Source of the DNA: Selenomonas ruminantium subsp. lactilytica TAM6421
GTDB lineage: Bacteria; Bacillota; Negativicutes; Selenomonadales; Selenomonadaceae
DNA: 64,000 bases
Assembly: GCF_000284095.1 (NCBI RefSeq)
Contig: NC_017068.1
Location: forward strand, 1,798,001 to 1,862,000
Reading direction: 5' to 3'
The notes beneath the pieces were generated by a model. That model searched no databases and was not told where the DNA came from. It saw only the letters and a program-made list of their open reading frames with translations. This document shows, piece by piece, positions 1 through 9,253 of this stretch (positions are counted from its first letter, which is position 1; every line of letters starts with the position of its first letter). The translations under genes and the position numbers were made by a program.

Positions 1-587
1 GTAATCTTGCGTGTAACAAAGGTCTCACCACGACGTTCCGACTCATGGTTGAACAGAATACCGGAGCAGCAGAACATATCGTAAGCTTCACGATACTCCT
101 TCGTAATCCAAAAGCCATACTGCTTTGCCACCGCATAGGGAGAATAGGGATGGAAGGGCGTATTTTCATTCTGCGGCACTTCTTCCACCTTACCATAAAG
201 TTCCGATGTAGAAGCCTGATAAATGCGGCAGGTATCCTTCAATCCGCAAAGACGGACAGCCTCCAATATACGCAATACACCTGTAGCATCCACATCTGCC
301 GTAAACTCCGGTGCATCAAAGGAAACCTGCACATGGCTCTGGGCTGCCAAATTATAAATTTCATCTGGGCGTACCGTACTGATAACAGCCATCAGGCCCA
401 TAGAATCACCCATATCACCATAATGCAGATGAAAATTCGGTTTGCCTTCTAAATGAGCAATACGTTCACGATAGTCCACAGATGAACGGCGAATAATGCC
501 ATGCACATCATAACCCTTTTCCAGCAAAAACTCTGCCAAATAAGAACCATCCTGTCCGGTAACACCAGTAATTAATGCCTTTTTCAT
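1..587 (-). CDS. gmd: GDP-mannose 4,6-dehydratase, N-terminal part (cut by window edge)
   Basis: Converts GDP-mannose to GDP-4-keto-6-deoxymannose, the precursor of GDP-fucose, GDP-rhamnose or GDP-perosamine for surface glycans. My translation from the ATG at 587 gives 195 residues before the left edge. It shows the NAD(P) Rossmann motif [11 protein letters not shown] (residues 7-17), the ASTSELYG segment (125-132) and the catalytic YAVAK pair (Y151, K155). The conserved NHESPRRG stretch reads NHESERRG here, a small deviation. The C-terminal half lies outside the window. It is the last gene of the polysaccharide locus on this strand, and its GC content is higher than that of the AT-rich genes just upstream. 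Confidence 0.95.
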   Translation of the reverse strand, partial: MKKALITGVTGQDGSYLAEFLLEKGYDVHGIIRRSSVDYRERIAHLEGKPNFHLHYGDMGDSMGLMAVISTVRPDEIYNLAAQSHVQVSFDAPEFTADVDATGVLRILEAVRLCGLKDTCRIYQASTSELYGKVEEVPQNENTPFHPYSPYAVAKQYGFWITKEYREAYDMFCCSGILFNHESERRGETFVTRKI

Positions 588-703
588 AAGTAAGATTTAC
601 CCCTCTTTCAAGCAACATTTGAACCAAACTCAATAAAGAATTGTACATGCAAATTTACGCAAACTTTTATTGTAAAGCTCCACATGAGCAATCCACCTAC
701 AAT

Positions 704-1714
704 TTATTTACGCCACCCGTTTAGCAACCTCCAAATAATCGGGTATCGTATAGAAAAAAATCTTGCCATGTAAATAGATATTAATACAGTAAAAAAAATT
801 GTAAAAAAATACTGCAATAACATGTAATATAATCTTAAATTAATAAACACAGCCTTACACAAGGATATAATTACAAAATGGACACAGTAAATAAAAAAAG
901 AATATCTCATATACCATTTTTCTTTAAAAAAAGATATGTTCATGTAAACATAAATTATCATCGGAATGCATATAATTCTAAACGCATAATAAAACATTTT
1001 TTGATTAAAGTTTAGCAAATCATATTGATTATTAGGAAGAAACCACGGAATAATAATCAAGAGTATAACGAACGATGATACGATGATACGATGATACGAT
1101 GATACGATGATACGATGATACGATGATACGATGATTTTACTATAAATACCACCCATTAAATACACTGGCATCCAATATACGAAAGATCTATATTCAACAA
1201 CACCTAATATCGATAACAAAGCACTGATAAAAATTATTATAACTGCAGCTTTTACATATTTTATTACATAAAACAAAAATAATGACAAAATGCTAAAAAT
1301 AATTAATTCACGTATAAACCACAACGGCATTGTTGTTGACAATAACAATGCATCAACAAAGCCACTACAACTAAATTTCTCATTTGTGTACAAAACATGT
1401 TTAACATACCCTAAGGAATTATAAAAAACATATGGTAACACCAACGAATAGAATCTTCTTTTTAATTTATTTTTATATCCTTCAAAGCTGCCATCAAATG
1501 TTCTGTAAAAAAGGAATGCTGATATAAAGAAAAAAAACGGCACAGCATACTCAGAGACATTGTAAAAATACCTTTCTATTAAATAAGTAACATCTAAAGC
1601 ATCATAATTTTCATAATGAATATTCACATTAAAACTATGATGCATAACTATTAGAATTGCCAAAACAAAATTAAGTTGTGTTAAGTTTTTTAAAAAACGT
1701 TCTTCAGTATCCAT
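704..1714 (-). CDS. Acyltransferase-3 family membrane protein (OafA/WecH-like), predicted phase-variable
   Basis: Integral-membrane acyltransferase, 336 residues with about ten hydrophobic helices. It starts with the usual first helix carrying the catalytic histidine region (MHHSF, near residue 22) and contains PLWFIREL further on. The family O-acetylates sugars of surface polysaccharides. Residues 194-214 are the tandem repeat RIIVSSYH, encoded by an 8-bp DNA repeat at 1073-1135. Because 8 is not a multiple of 3, gain or loss of one unit shifts the frame. Both shifted frames reach a stop within about 13 codons after the repeat, which removes the last third of the protein. The gene lies 10 bp downstream of the flippase gene and is AT-rich. 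The family is clear; the actual substrate is unknown. Confidence 0.88.
   Translation of the reverse strand: MDTEERFLKNLTQLNFVLAILIVMHHSFNVNIHYENYDALDVTYLIERYFYNVSEYAVPFFFFISAFLFYRTFDGSFEGYKNKLKRRFYSLVLPYVFYNSLGYVKHVLYTNEKFSCSGFVDALLLSTTMPLWFIRELIIFSILSLFLFYVIKYVKAAVIIIFISALLSILGVVEYRSFVYWMPVYLMGGIYSKIIVSSYHRIIVSSYHRIIVSSFVILLIIIPWFLPNNQYDLLNFNQKMFYYAFRIICIPMIIYVYMNISFFKEKWYMRYSFFIYCVHFVIISLCKAVFINLRLYYMLLQYFFTIFFTVLISIYMARFFSIRYPIIWRLLNGWRK
1073..1135 (-). repeat. Octanucleotide tandem repeat (CGATGATA, almost 8 copies) inside the acyltransferase gene
   Basis: Seven perfect copies of the 8-mer plus a partial eighth. Read on the minus strand, three units encode the eight residues YHRIIVSS, and all three reading frames through the repeat are open. 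This is a classic simple-sequence contingency structure: slipped-strand mispairing changes copy number and so the reading frame downstream. Confidence 0.97.
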
Positions 1715-1724
1715 AATTTCTTCA

Positions 1725-3260
1725 TCACTTCACTTTATTAAACATTGATATTGAACTTCGAAAAAAATTCTTAGCACTTTTAAAATTTTTAGTATTATGC
1801 CAAATCATCCACATCATAATGAAATAAATAATCAAACTTATAATAACCCGCTTCATAATTTCAAACGGTAATATTAACTGTCCACTAACTGAAATTACAT
1901 ATAACACTAAACATGCAATACATATTGTAGTAAAAAAATATATAATTTGACTATTTAAATATTCACAAAGATTATTCCGTCCAAAATAGTATTTAAATGT
2001 TACAAAAGACGATCCTAAAAAACCTACTAGAAAACATGAAATCAAACTAGCTAAAACTACACCTAAAACGCCACAATATTTAATAAAAATATAGTTTAGA
2101 ACGACATTGACAATCACTTCTAATACTGTACGATATCTTTGTTCCCACCACAAACCAGCTGCATCGTTATACATGCCTCTTACATCACCCATTTTTAACA
2201 CATAAAAATATGCACTCATAGCAATTACTACGTAAAATGGTAACATATAATCTTCGCCTAACCACAACATCATGAATGGTTGATATGTAACCAGAAGAAT
2301 AATTGTCATTCCTCCAGCAATAAACATGTATATAAAATTGAATAATTTAAAATCATTATAGTTTTTACTTGCAGATTCCGTGGCAATACTATTACCAATA
2401 CTTGCTACTACAGCTTGAGATACAACCCCCATAACACTAATAACTCCAGTTAATATGAGATAGTAATTATTATAAACTGCCACGGTATACAAGCCTAAAT
2501 ACGCAGATAAAAACATATTATCAAAGCTATTACGGCTCACTCCACATAACTTATATATCATCAACCCCACTACTCTTTTTCTTATATCTTTATATAAAGC
2601 ACTATCAATATCCCCTTTACATACATAAATTGGATAATATTTATCCGTTATACATTTCACTAAAAAATTATTAAGAATCGTAAATAATGGAAAGACCAAC
2701 ACATAAGCATAATAATTATTAAAAACAAAAACAAGTATAATTTGAACAGTACATCTAAACAATAGCATTATACTATCTATATTGCTAATAATATCTGCTC
2801 TTTGATCAGCGATTATTATCGAATTTTTATATGCATACAAAAAATATCCTAACACCGTATTAAATAAATATAAAATGTACAACACATATATATTCATATC
2901 AGAAGGAATTGTTCCAGATATTATTCTATCCAGAAAAGGCATAAATAATAAGCCAAGCCCAAAAATCACCGCCCCCATAAAACGATAAATTTTTCTGTAA
3001 AACGACAATAAAGCACAAATAATTGTTGTGTTTTTTTCTGCTAAAGGTCTGTACAAACTAAACACAACAGCTGAAGAAAACCCTAATTCAGCTACATTTA
3101 AAACTTGCAATATTGATACAAAAAGCCCATCGAGGCCTAAATACTCAATTCCAATCTTATATATAATCAATGACCTAAGCAAAAATGGAACAATTATCTT
3201 TACAATACGATTTATCATTCCAAAAAAAATATTTCGCCAAGCATTTGTTGTACGGCTCAA
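1725..3260 (-). CDS. Wzx-like polysaccharide flippase
   Basis: Polytopic protein of 511 residues with 12 or more hydrophobic segments, in the MATE/PST (polysaccharide biosynthesis) superfamily. Family members flip undecaprenyl-linked oligosaccharide repeat units from the cytoplasmic to the periplasmic face. The N-terminus (WRNIFFGMINRIVKIIVPFL) and the segment GLDGLFVSILQVLNVAELGF are typical of Wzx proteins in Firmicute capsule loci. It is next to the Wzy-like polymerase, which supports a Wzx/Wzy-dependent pathway. AT-rich, like its neighbours. Substrate specificity cannot be read from sequence. Confidence 0.88.
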   Translation of the reverse strand: MSRTTNAWRNIFFGMINRIVKIIVPFLLRSLIIYKIGIEYLGLDGLFVSILQVLNVAELGFSSAVVFSLYRPLAEKNTTIICALLSFYRKIYRFMGAVIFGLGLLFMPFLDRIISGTIPSDMNIYVLYILYLFNTVLGYFLYAYKNSIIIADQRADIISNIDSIMLLFRCTVQIILVFVFNNYYAYVLVFPLFTILNNFLVKCITDKYYPIYVCKGDIDSALYKDIRKRVVGLMIYKLCGVSRNSFDNMFLSAYLGLYTVAVYNNYYLILTGVISVMGVVSQAVVASIGNSIATESASKNYNDFKLFNFIYMFIAGGMTIILLVTYQPFMMLWLGEDYMLPFYVVIAMSAYFYVLKMGDVRGMYNDAAGLWWEQRYRTVLEVIVNVVLNYIFIKYCGVLGVVLASLISCFLVGFLGSSFVTFKYYFGRNNLCEYLNSQIIYFFTTICIACLVLYVISVSGQLILPFEIMKRVIISLIIYFIMMWMIWHNTKNFKSAKNFFRSSISMFNKVK

Positions 3261-3319
3261 TTAACATCCACCTTTTTTAAAATAATCATATTTATGTGGA
3301 ATAGTAAAACAATTTCCTA

Positions 3320-4624
3320 TTATACATTTTTTATTTTTTTATTATAAAGTAATCTTTCCAAAATCAAAGGCCAAACATAACATATTACAATAGAATTCAT
3401 ATGCATATTGGAAAATAAAATAAACACACACATAATATACCCAAATCTAAAAACGCTACGGACATCCCCTAGTTCACAATAATCTCTATACCAAGAAGAT
3501 GCCAGCCAACCGTACAGCATAGACAAAACACATACTCCAATCCCCCCCCCGTCGCAATAGAATTGAAAAACATTTGTTGTATATGTATTATATATATGAT
3601 GTGGTGCTATTGGAACTATATAATCGTGCAATGAATTAACCAAATATGTTGCATCAGCAAATAATGAAAAATCCTCATTTATCAGCAATTTAATCGTTGC
3701 AAAAAATGGTGCAAAAACGCCTCTAAACGTAGTAAGACCAAATGTATAATCAACACCAAACATATCCCACGTTGATAATCTTATATCTAACAATTTAAAA
3801 CACCCAATATAATAATAATATAAATTTTGAAACAAACTATAAGAATCCCCATGATTATCATGACGCAACGTAGAAATTACAAGGAATGCAGAAAACAAAG
3901 CAATAATTATGCCGAAAGAAAACCATTTAATTTTTCTTTTTATTAATATATTTTTACGCATTTCATTTAGTATTGATTTTCTCATCAAAATTGCATAAAA
4001 CAAAAAGAACAAAATAAGAAACACTAAAATTGTACGCTTAAAATCTGCTAAAAATCTTATGAGAAATAATCCGAAAGCAATGAGCAAATATTTCTTTTTA
4101 AATGTCTTATAATATAACAATATCGATGTCGGAATTAAAAGATATAACAACGGATAACCTATATATTGTTGCACCTGAGCACCTAAATCTGTATAAACAT
4201 CTTTCAATTCCTCCGCTTCACCAACTACAACTCTTGCCATCAAAAAATAGGCTGCACTTACACTAAGGCCTTCAGATATAACAACACCTATTAAAGAAAA
4301 ATTTTGCCATAAAGAAATCACACAAGCAATCAATAAAACATAATAAAATTTTAAATTTATATCAAATTTATTATGTTTTATATTAAACTTATTTCTTATA
4401 ACCAAATTTAGTATATGTCCGATGACAAAAAAACACACACTTACAAAAGCCAAAAAATAAGTCTCATTACTAATTTCATATATGTCATAAAACTGAGCAG
4501 ATGCCAGAAGCATAATCATAAACCAAAAAAATGAATATACCGTAGCAGGATTATAAATACAATTATCCAATCTATAACAAAAAGCACACAAAAGCAACGT
4601 ACCAAAAGCCACTATTATGTTCAT
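3320..4624 (-). CDS. Wzy-like oligosaccharide repeat-unit polymerase
   Basis: 434 residues with about ten to eleven predicted membrane helices and one long extracytoplasmic loop around residues 260-350, the architecture of Wzy polymerases that join repeat units on the periplasmic side. Sequence conservation in this family is very low, so the call rests on topology and on its position between a flippase gene and glycosyltransferase genes. It lies 12 bp downstream of the GT4 gene, probably in the same transcript. An O-antigen ligase is the main alternative, but the pairing with Wzx favours polymerase. Confidence 0.78.
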   Translation of the reverse strand: MNIIVAFGTLLLCAFCYRLDNCIYNPATVYSFFWFMIMLLASAQFYDIYEISNETYFLAFVSVCFFVIGHILNLVIRNKFNIKHNKFDINLKFYYVLLIACVISLWQNFSLIGVVISEGLSVSAAYFLMARVVVGEAEELKDVYTDLGAQVQQYIGYPLLYLLIPTSILLYYKTFKKKYLLIAFGLFLIRFLADFKRTILVFLILFFLFYAILMRKSILNEMRKNILIKRKIKWFSFGIIIALFSAFLVISTLRHDNHGDSYSLFQNLYYYYIGCFKLLDIRLSTWDMFGVDYTFGLTTFRGVFAPFFATIKLLINEDFSLFADATYLVNSLHDYIVPIAPHHIYNTYTTNVFQFYCDGGGIGVCVLSMLYGWLASSWYRDYCELGDVRSVFRFGYIMCVFILFSNMHMNSIVICYVWPLILERLLYNKKIKNV

Positions 4625-4636
4625 ATATTTACCTTC

Positions 4637-5761
4637 TTATTGTGTAATTATTTTATAAATTTCTCTTGCGCAACGCTCTTTAGTAAAACTATTTGAATAA
4701 ATACGCGCAGCGTTAATCACGTTAACCATATCATTCCAATTTCTCTTTGCAAATAATAATTTCTCTACCAAATCATTTACACTATTTTCTTTAAATATCA
4801 ATCCAACTTTACCTGAAATCAATTCGGGCACTGCTCCAGCATTATTACCTATAACTAATATCCCCGATGCCATATCTTCGATAATTGTCCGTCCAAACGC
4901 CTCATTTTTTGAACAAACTAAAGCAATATCTATTTTAGATCTCAATGAATTCATGTCCTTTACAAAACCACAGAATTCAACGTTGGTTATTTTTTCTTTT
5001 TTCGCATATTTGATTAATTTTTTAGCATAATCATTCACTTGACCAGCAATATACAATCTAATATCTTCTTCTTTTATTTTTTTCATCGCTTCTAGTGCAA
5101 GTTTCTGCCCTTTACCTTCAGAAATCGTACCTGTAATAAGCACATTTAATCCATCATGCTTCTCTTTTTTGATTTTATTTTCTATAACAATATCATTATA
5201 TATCATTGAAACATTATCACATATATTAAACTCCTTTCTATAAAATTCTTTCAAAGCATTAGATATCATAATAATATTGTTAGATTTCTTAACCAAATAC
5301 TTAAACAACATAGGAAACACTCTATTAAAGCTTTGATCCAAATAGCCGAACTCCCTAAAATGCCATATATGTTTAGAGTCTAGCATAAATGCCAATTGTG
5401 AACCAATATACAATGTAGAAGTATTCGTATACACCCAATCTATCTTTACATTTTTAAATTTAAAATATACAACTAAACACCAAATAGAAGATATTAACAA
5501 CTTCATAACTCCTATATAATACCTAAACACTGTGCTGAGTACATTACTTCCTTTTCTATATGTAACCCCCCCATAAAATCCACGTATAGATTTCACACCA
5601 ATATATTCTAATTGTTCAACTAGATTTCCTTTTTTTTGAGGTACAATAGCGTAGACATCAATTCCTTTTTCTTTTAGATATTTTACATTTGAAAGAAACG
5701 ATCTTGTTGCACCACTATATATATCATTATCATGAAAAACAGCTATAACTCTCATAGTCAC
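4637..5761 (-). CDS. Glycosyltransferase family 4 (GT-B fold)
   Basis: 374 residues. The N-terminal half starts with MRVIAVFHDNDIYSGATRSF, the acceptor domain of GT4 enzymes. The C-terminal half holds the donor-binding region, with NVLITGTISEGKGQ and the EX7E-type motif EAFGRTIIEDMASG, followed by NNAGAVPELI. These features define retaining GT4 enzymes that add a hexose or similar sugar to a lipid-linked intermediate on the inner face of the membrane. ATG at 5758 (M3) is an alternative start. The gene overlaps the upstream GT2 gene by 4 bp, so translation is probably coupled. Donor and acceptor are unknown. Confidence 0.88.
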   Translation of the reverse strand: MTMRVIAVFHDNDIYSGATRSFLSNVKYLKEKGIDVYAIVPQKKGNLVEQLEYIGVKSIRGFYGGVTYRKGSNVLSTVFRYYIGVMKLLISSIWCLVVYFKFKNVKIDWVYTNTSTLYIGSQLAFMLDSKHIWHFREFGYLDQSFNRVFPMLFKYLVKKSNNIIMISNALKEFYRKEFNICDNVSMIYNDIVIENKIKKEKHDGLNVLITGTISEGKGQKLALEAMKKIKEEDIRLYIAGQVNDYAKKLIKYAKKEKITNVEFCGFVKDMNSLRSKIDIALVCSKNEAFGRTIIEDMASGILVIGNNAGAVPELISGKVGLIFKENSVNDLVEKLLFAKRNWNDMVNVINAARIYSNSFTKERCAREIYKIITQ

Positions 5762-6687
5762 AATTCTCCCAAAATTATTCTCACTCTACGCCCTATCTCT
5801 TTCAGCAGATGTCCAGACGAAATTTTCGTACTACACAATAACATAATTCTGCTCCTAAATGAATCTTTATAAAAAGCGACCTGTCTTAGTATGTCCTTAT
5901 CATATATATTTAAATTATCGTCATACAAGCTTAATAACAATTTCGCACGTGGTTCAAATTCAGCTCTTAACTTTAGTAAACTAGTCATTTTTTTTATATT
6001 CTGCCAAATTTTTTCTAAGCCAAATTTCACTTGTCCGCTCACATTATCCCCATGTTGTCTATATAATATATATGATTTTTCATCATATATGCATCTTCCT
6101 TTAAATGTGCATAACCATAATATCCAGTTATCATGTGCCAGATAGTAATCATATTTTATTTTACTCATCTCATCCAATGCTTTAAAATTAAAAACGCATG
6201 TACATCCCCACGCACACATTTCTGTAGCTACAAACTCACTTGTAGTTTTTACATATCCTTTCTTAAACTTATAACCAATAAAATTTAATTTTTCGTCTAC
6301 CACCTTAAGATTTGAATAATATAAATTAGGCATTTTATCGTTCATTTTACTTAACAATTTAACTGCAACGGGAATTTTATCTCTTTCCCACACATCATCC
6401 TGGTCAGAAAAGGCGTAATATTTACATGTATCCAGATTCTTTTTCGCATAATAAATTAACTCATAAAAGCTACATTCTGCTCCGATATTATGTCCTCTTA
6501 TTAATCTTATTTCTCTATTTGGTGGTAAGTTTTTTTTTAATGAATCTATAATTTCAACAGTTTTATCTTGCGAGCCATCATCCCTAATTAGTAAAATTAG
6601 ATGTTTAATATTTTGTTTCATTATGGAATCTATCTGTTCATAAATATACTTTTCTCCATTATATGTAGACATCATAACACATACCAT
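5758..6687 (-). CDS. Glycosyltransferase family 2, rhamnosyltransferase-like
   Basis: 309 residues with a GT-A fold. Motifs seen are MMSTYNGEKYIYEQIDSI at the N-terminus, RDDGSQDKTVEII, and FSDQDDVW (the DXD metal/nucleotide site), a combination typical of WfgS/rhamnosyltransferase-like GT2 enzymes of O-antigen and capsule loci. C-terminal sequence beyond residue 210 is variable. It overlaps the following GT4 gene by 4 bp. Upstream lies a gap that contains a decayed glycosyltransferase fragment on the opposite strand, so the start of this operon segment may be a recombination joint. Confidence 0.87.
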   Translation of the reverse strand: MVCVMMSTYNGEKYIYEQIDSIMKQNIKHLILLIRDDGSQDKTVEIIDSLKKNLPPNREIRLIRGHNIGAECSFYELIYYAKKNLDTCKYYAFSDQDDVWERDKIPVAVKLLSKMNDKMPNLYYSNLKVVDEKLNFIGYKFKKGYVKTTSEFVATEMCAWGCTCVFNFKALDEMSKIKYDYYLAHDNWILWLCTFKGRCIYDEKSYILYRQHGDNVSGQVKFGLEKIWQNIKKMTSLLKLRAEFEPRAKLLLSLYDDNLNIYDKDILRQVAFYKDSFRSRIMLLCSTKISSGHLLKEIGRRVRIILGEL

Positions 6688-6721
6688 AACAATAATTTAC
6701 ACATCCTCATAATTATAAATA

Positions 6722-6826
6722 ATTACCATTTTCTTTTATCGAACACTATGATTGCTACGTCAGCTGTACTTGACGACCGAATGATTTTAGGCGATTTTCG
6801 TATGCATTTACGTCGTGGTGGACAAG
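6722..6826 (+). pseudogene. Glycosyltransferase gene fragment, inverted partial copy of 9481-9585
   Basis: This 105-bp stretch matches the reverse complement of 9481-9585 (inside the GT2 gene at 9254-10060) with 6 mismatches by my hand alignment, about 94% identity. Translated on the plus strand it reads NTMIATSAVLDDRM and GDFRMHLRRGGQD, against NTMIATSTVLIDRM and the same second block in the intact gene. Homology stops abruptly at both ends, and no start or downstream domain follows, so it is a remnant and not a gene. Confidence 0.9.
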
Positions 6827-6884
6827 ATTTACCACTATTTCTAACGATGACACTCCTTAGTAAAGCTCTAATTATACAATTAGC

Positions 6885-7667
6885 TTATGAATATGAACCA
6901 AAAATTTTTCGCACAATACGCTGCAATGAGAAAGGGATATAATCGTAAAACAAAATGCTTCTATACATACTAAAATCATATTTAAGATTTTCAAGTCTTG
7001 ACATTTGCTTACGTTTTGTAGATAATAATATTCCTTTTTTACTAATTCTATCATAGGCCTTTCTCTCATACTTGCCTTTAATTACCAAATTATCTACTGG
7101 TAATGCTTCATAAGCACATCCGTACCACCTATAATATTTATCGGTTCTTTCCGAACCATATATTTCAAAGTCCCACGCAGAATCATGACTATTACAAATC
7201 TGTTTTAAAATTGATTTTTTCCATATAGCAATAACAGCTGACGAACGATATGCAGCTCCACTAGGGATTAAGCCAATTCCAGCCTTAATATTTTTTAAAT
7301 TCATAGACTTTGTGTGATTCAACTTCATATAGTCCATCTCTTCATTTAAAAATTTATCAAATAATTTATCAATCTTATCTGTATCTACCTTATACTTAAA
7401 AAAAAGATCATCAAATATAGTTAATACATATTCTTCTGTTATTTTTTCCAATGCTCCTAAAAGATTACTTCCCCAGGATATATCATCTCCCACTTCTAAT
7501 GAAATCACACTTTCTTCATCAAATCTCTTGTGATTTGTAATCAAATATATCCTTTTATCACAATCAGGCCACATTTTCTTGAAGTTTTCGAAAAAAGGTT
7601 TCCATAAGTCTTCATAATTATCACATGATAATATTAAAATTGCTAAAGATTTTCTTCTCTCATTCAT
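6885..7667 (-). CDS. Putative glycosyltransferase of polysaccharide loci
   Basis: 260 residues. The N-terminus ILILSCDNYEDLWKPFFENF followed by KRIYLITNH and later TIFDDLFF resembles a poorly characterised family of GT-A-like proteins in capsule and O-antigen clusters. The FDD pair near residue 92 could be the metal-binding site. No membrane segments. It sits downstream of the CBASS-like pair and upstream of the fragment at 6722-6826, inside the segment bounded by the inverted repeat. The call rests on family resemblance and location; donor and acceptor are unknown. Confidence 0.6.
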   Translation of the reverse strand: MNERRKSLAILILSCDNYEDLWKPFFENFKKMWPDCDKRIYLITNHKRFDEESVISLEVGDDISWGSNLLGALEKITEEYVLTIFDDLFFKYKVDTDKIDKLFDKFLNEEMDYMKLNHTKSMNLKNIKAGIGLIPSGAAYRSSAVIAIWKKSILKQICNSHDSAWDFEIYGSERTDKYYRWYGCAYEALPVDNLVIKGKYERKAYDRISKKGILLSTKRKQMSRLENLKYDFSMYRSILFYDYIPFSLQRIVRKIFGSYS

Positions 7668-7740
7668 AACGTATATCTGCCGAGTTTTTAAACACGACTA
7701 TCCCTTTCTATTTCTTGATGAAATTATTCCTTCCCAAACT

Positions 7741-8370
7741 CTATTCACTTACTTTCGATAAAAGCATATTTCCCTTAGTTGGTTGTTCTCTATTAGTAAA
7801 GTAAAATCCTTTTAGTTTACCATCAACTAATCTTAATTCATTATAACCAACATGAAATTGCAGTGCTGTACTCATTGCTCTCGATTGATTTTTATATGTA
7901 AATTTCAATACCGGTGATTGCATATCAGAAGTATCTATCTGCACCATATCAGCTACCGATGTTGAATTTGTATTAGGAAATTCACAACGACAATTTATCG
8001 TTCTCCATGTTTGTTCAATTTCAAGTATAACAGGTATTTCCATTACTTCGTTATATGAACTTTGAAGCATCCCCTGCCATTTACCGGAAAAATCATGCAT
8101 ATCCAATATTTTTAGTAAATATTTATTCTTCCACAAATATTTATCAAATGACCAATCAATAATTTTAAACAACAGAGAAACGCTAAAAATAGATAACAAG
8201 GAACTCTGTGCTTTTGAGATGACAATATTAAAAGAAGGAAGCAATTTTGCCAACAATTCAAATAGCATATTTACTCCTGATTCTACAAATGGATAGGCAG
8301 TAACACTGGAAATAGTTAAATAAAATATAACATTTATTTTATTGCCATTATTCCACGAATATCTCATCAT
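7741..8370 (-). CDS. Cap15-like CBASS effector (two TM helices plus beta-rich domain)
   Basis: 209 residues. The N-terminal half has two hydrophobic helices (about residues 13-32 and 58-72). The C-terminal half from about residue 93 starts with DFSGKWQGML and is rich in predicted beta strands (VILEIEQTW, LKFTYKNQS, LQFHVGYNELRLVDGKLKGFYF). This layout matches the SMODS-associated 2TM beta-barrel effector family (Cap15), which disrupts the inner membrane after binding a cyclic nucleotide signal. It starts 12 bp after the CD-NTase stop, so the two are almost certainly co-transcribed. Two adjacent ATG codons (8370, 8367) are possible starts. The family call is by architecture, motif and context. 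Confidence 0.75.
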   Translation of the reverse strand: MMRYSWNNGNKINVIFYLTISSVTAYPFVESGVNMLFELLAKLLPSFNIVISKAQSSLLSIFSVSLLFKIIDWSFDKYLWKNKYLLKILDMHDFSGKWQGMLQSSYNEVMEIPVILEIEQTWRTINCRCEFPNTNSTSVADMVQIDTSDMQSPVLKFTYKNQSRAMSTALQFHVGYNELRLVDGKLKGFYFTNREQPTKGNMLLSKVSE

Positions 8371-8382
8371 AATAAAATAGCC

Positions 8383-9231
8383 TCAAAAAATATTTCCAAA
8401 CTTTGTTTTCAAACTATTTATTGCTTCAATGTTGCTTGAAGTAATTTGTACTAACAGTAAAGAACTTTGTAAACCATACAAACCATCTAATATTCTATTC
8501 TTTCTGTTTTCAGATATACAACCAAATAAATCCTCATATGGTTGAACTGGTTTAACACATGAGAAATGCATATTTAATGTCTCAATAATTTTTGAAACCG
8601 TGTCATATAGAGCTTCATCATCCTTCTGGTTCCTTTGGTAACAATTACTTACCAATATCGTTATTTCAATTCCTTTTAAAGGAATACTACAGTTAGTCTT
8701 CCACCCCTTTAAATACAACACAATTCTTCTCAGTTGTTCACTATTATTTTTTACCTTTTTTATAAACCAATCCCTAAATGCTTTTGGATCACTTAATACC
8801 CATCCTTTTGTTTTGTGTGCCAAATATGCATTATCGCCATCCATCACATATATCGGCAAATCGATATGATATCCCGCTGAATAATTTACTCGAATGCAAG
8901 TATCCTTATTAATTATTGATTCTGTATGATCAGCAACAGCTTCTATTATCCAACCGTGTACTCGACTAGCCGTAAGATCTTTTTTTCTATATGAAAGATA
9001 TATGCCATCATCAATATCGTATTGCTGACCTTGTCCCCACAAATTGATAGTTGTTTTCATGGCAAATGAACCTTGCCAACAAAATTTAGGAACAGGCTTA
9101 CCAGTATTTATAAACCAAGACCTAATTCTATTGCGCAATGCATCTCGACCTCTGCGCAATCTGTCCTCATTAGCCGACGATAGCTTTATTCTTTGATAAT
9201 AAGAACGAAATTCTCTATCCATATCTGCCAT
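8383..9231 (-). CDS. CD-NTase (cGAS/DncV-like nucleotidyltransferase), CBASS signal synthase
   Basis: 282 residues. It has the polymerase-beta-like active site of CD-NTases: WQGSFAMKT (G54, S55), the metal-binding pair in QYDIDDG (D72, D74) and the third acidic residue in GYHIDLPIY (D124). Family enzymes make cyclic di- or trinucleotides when phage infection is sensed, and the product activates a co-encoded effector, here the Cap15-like protein just downstream. No Cap2/Cap3-type ancillary genes are present, so this would be a minimal two-gene (type I) CBASS. It lies between two glycosyltransferase genes, an unusual address. The nucleotide product and clade cannot be told from sequence alone. 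Confidence 0.85.
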   Translation of the reverse strand: MADMDREFRSYYQRIKLSSANEDRLRRGRDALRNRIRSWFINTGKPVPKFCWQGSFAMKTTINLWGQGQQYDIDDGIYLSYRKKDLTASRVHGWIIEAVADHTESIINKDTCIRVNYSAGYHIDLPIYVMDGDNAYLAHKTKGWVLSDPKAFRDWFIKKVKNNSEQLRRIVLYLKGWKTNCSIPLKGIEITILVSNCYQRNQKDDEALYDTVSKIIETLNMHFSCVKPVQPYEDLFGCISENRKNRILDGLYGLQSSLLLVQITSSNIEAINSLKTKFGNIF

Positions 9232-9253
9232 ATATAATCCCCACTTAGCTGTA

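Noticed and set aside
45-452. 135-codon plus-strand frame at the left edge
   Set aside because: It is antisense to gmd, whose translation shows all family motifs.
1073-1135. CRISPR array
   Set aside because: The repeats are 8 bp, contiguous and without spacers, and they are translated inside a gene.
6601-6942. 113-codon plus-strand frame that looks like a glycosyltransferase piece
   Set aside because: Only the 105-bp core has homology. The rest is the antisense of the GT2 gene start and unrelated sequence, so it is reported as a fragment and not as a gene.
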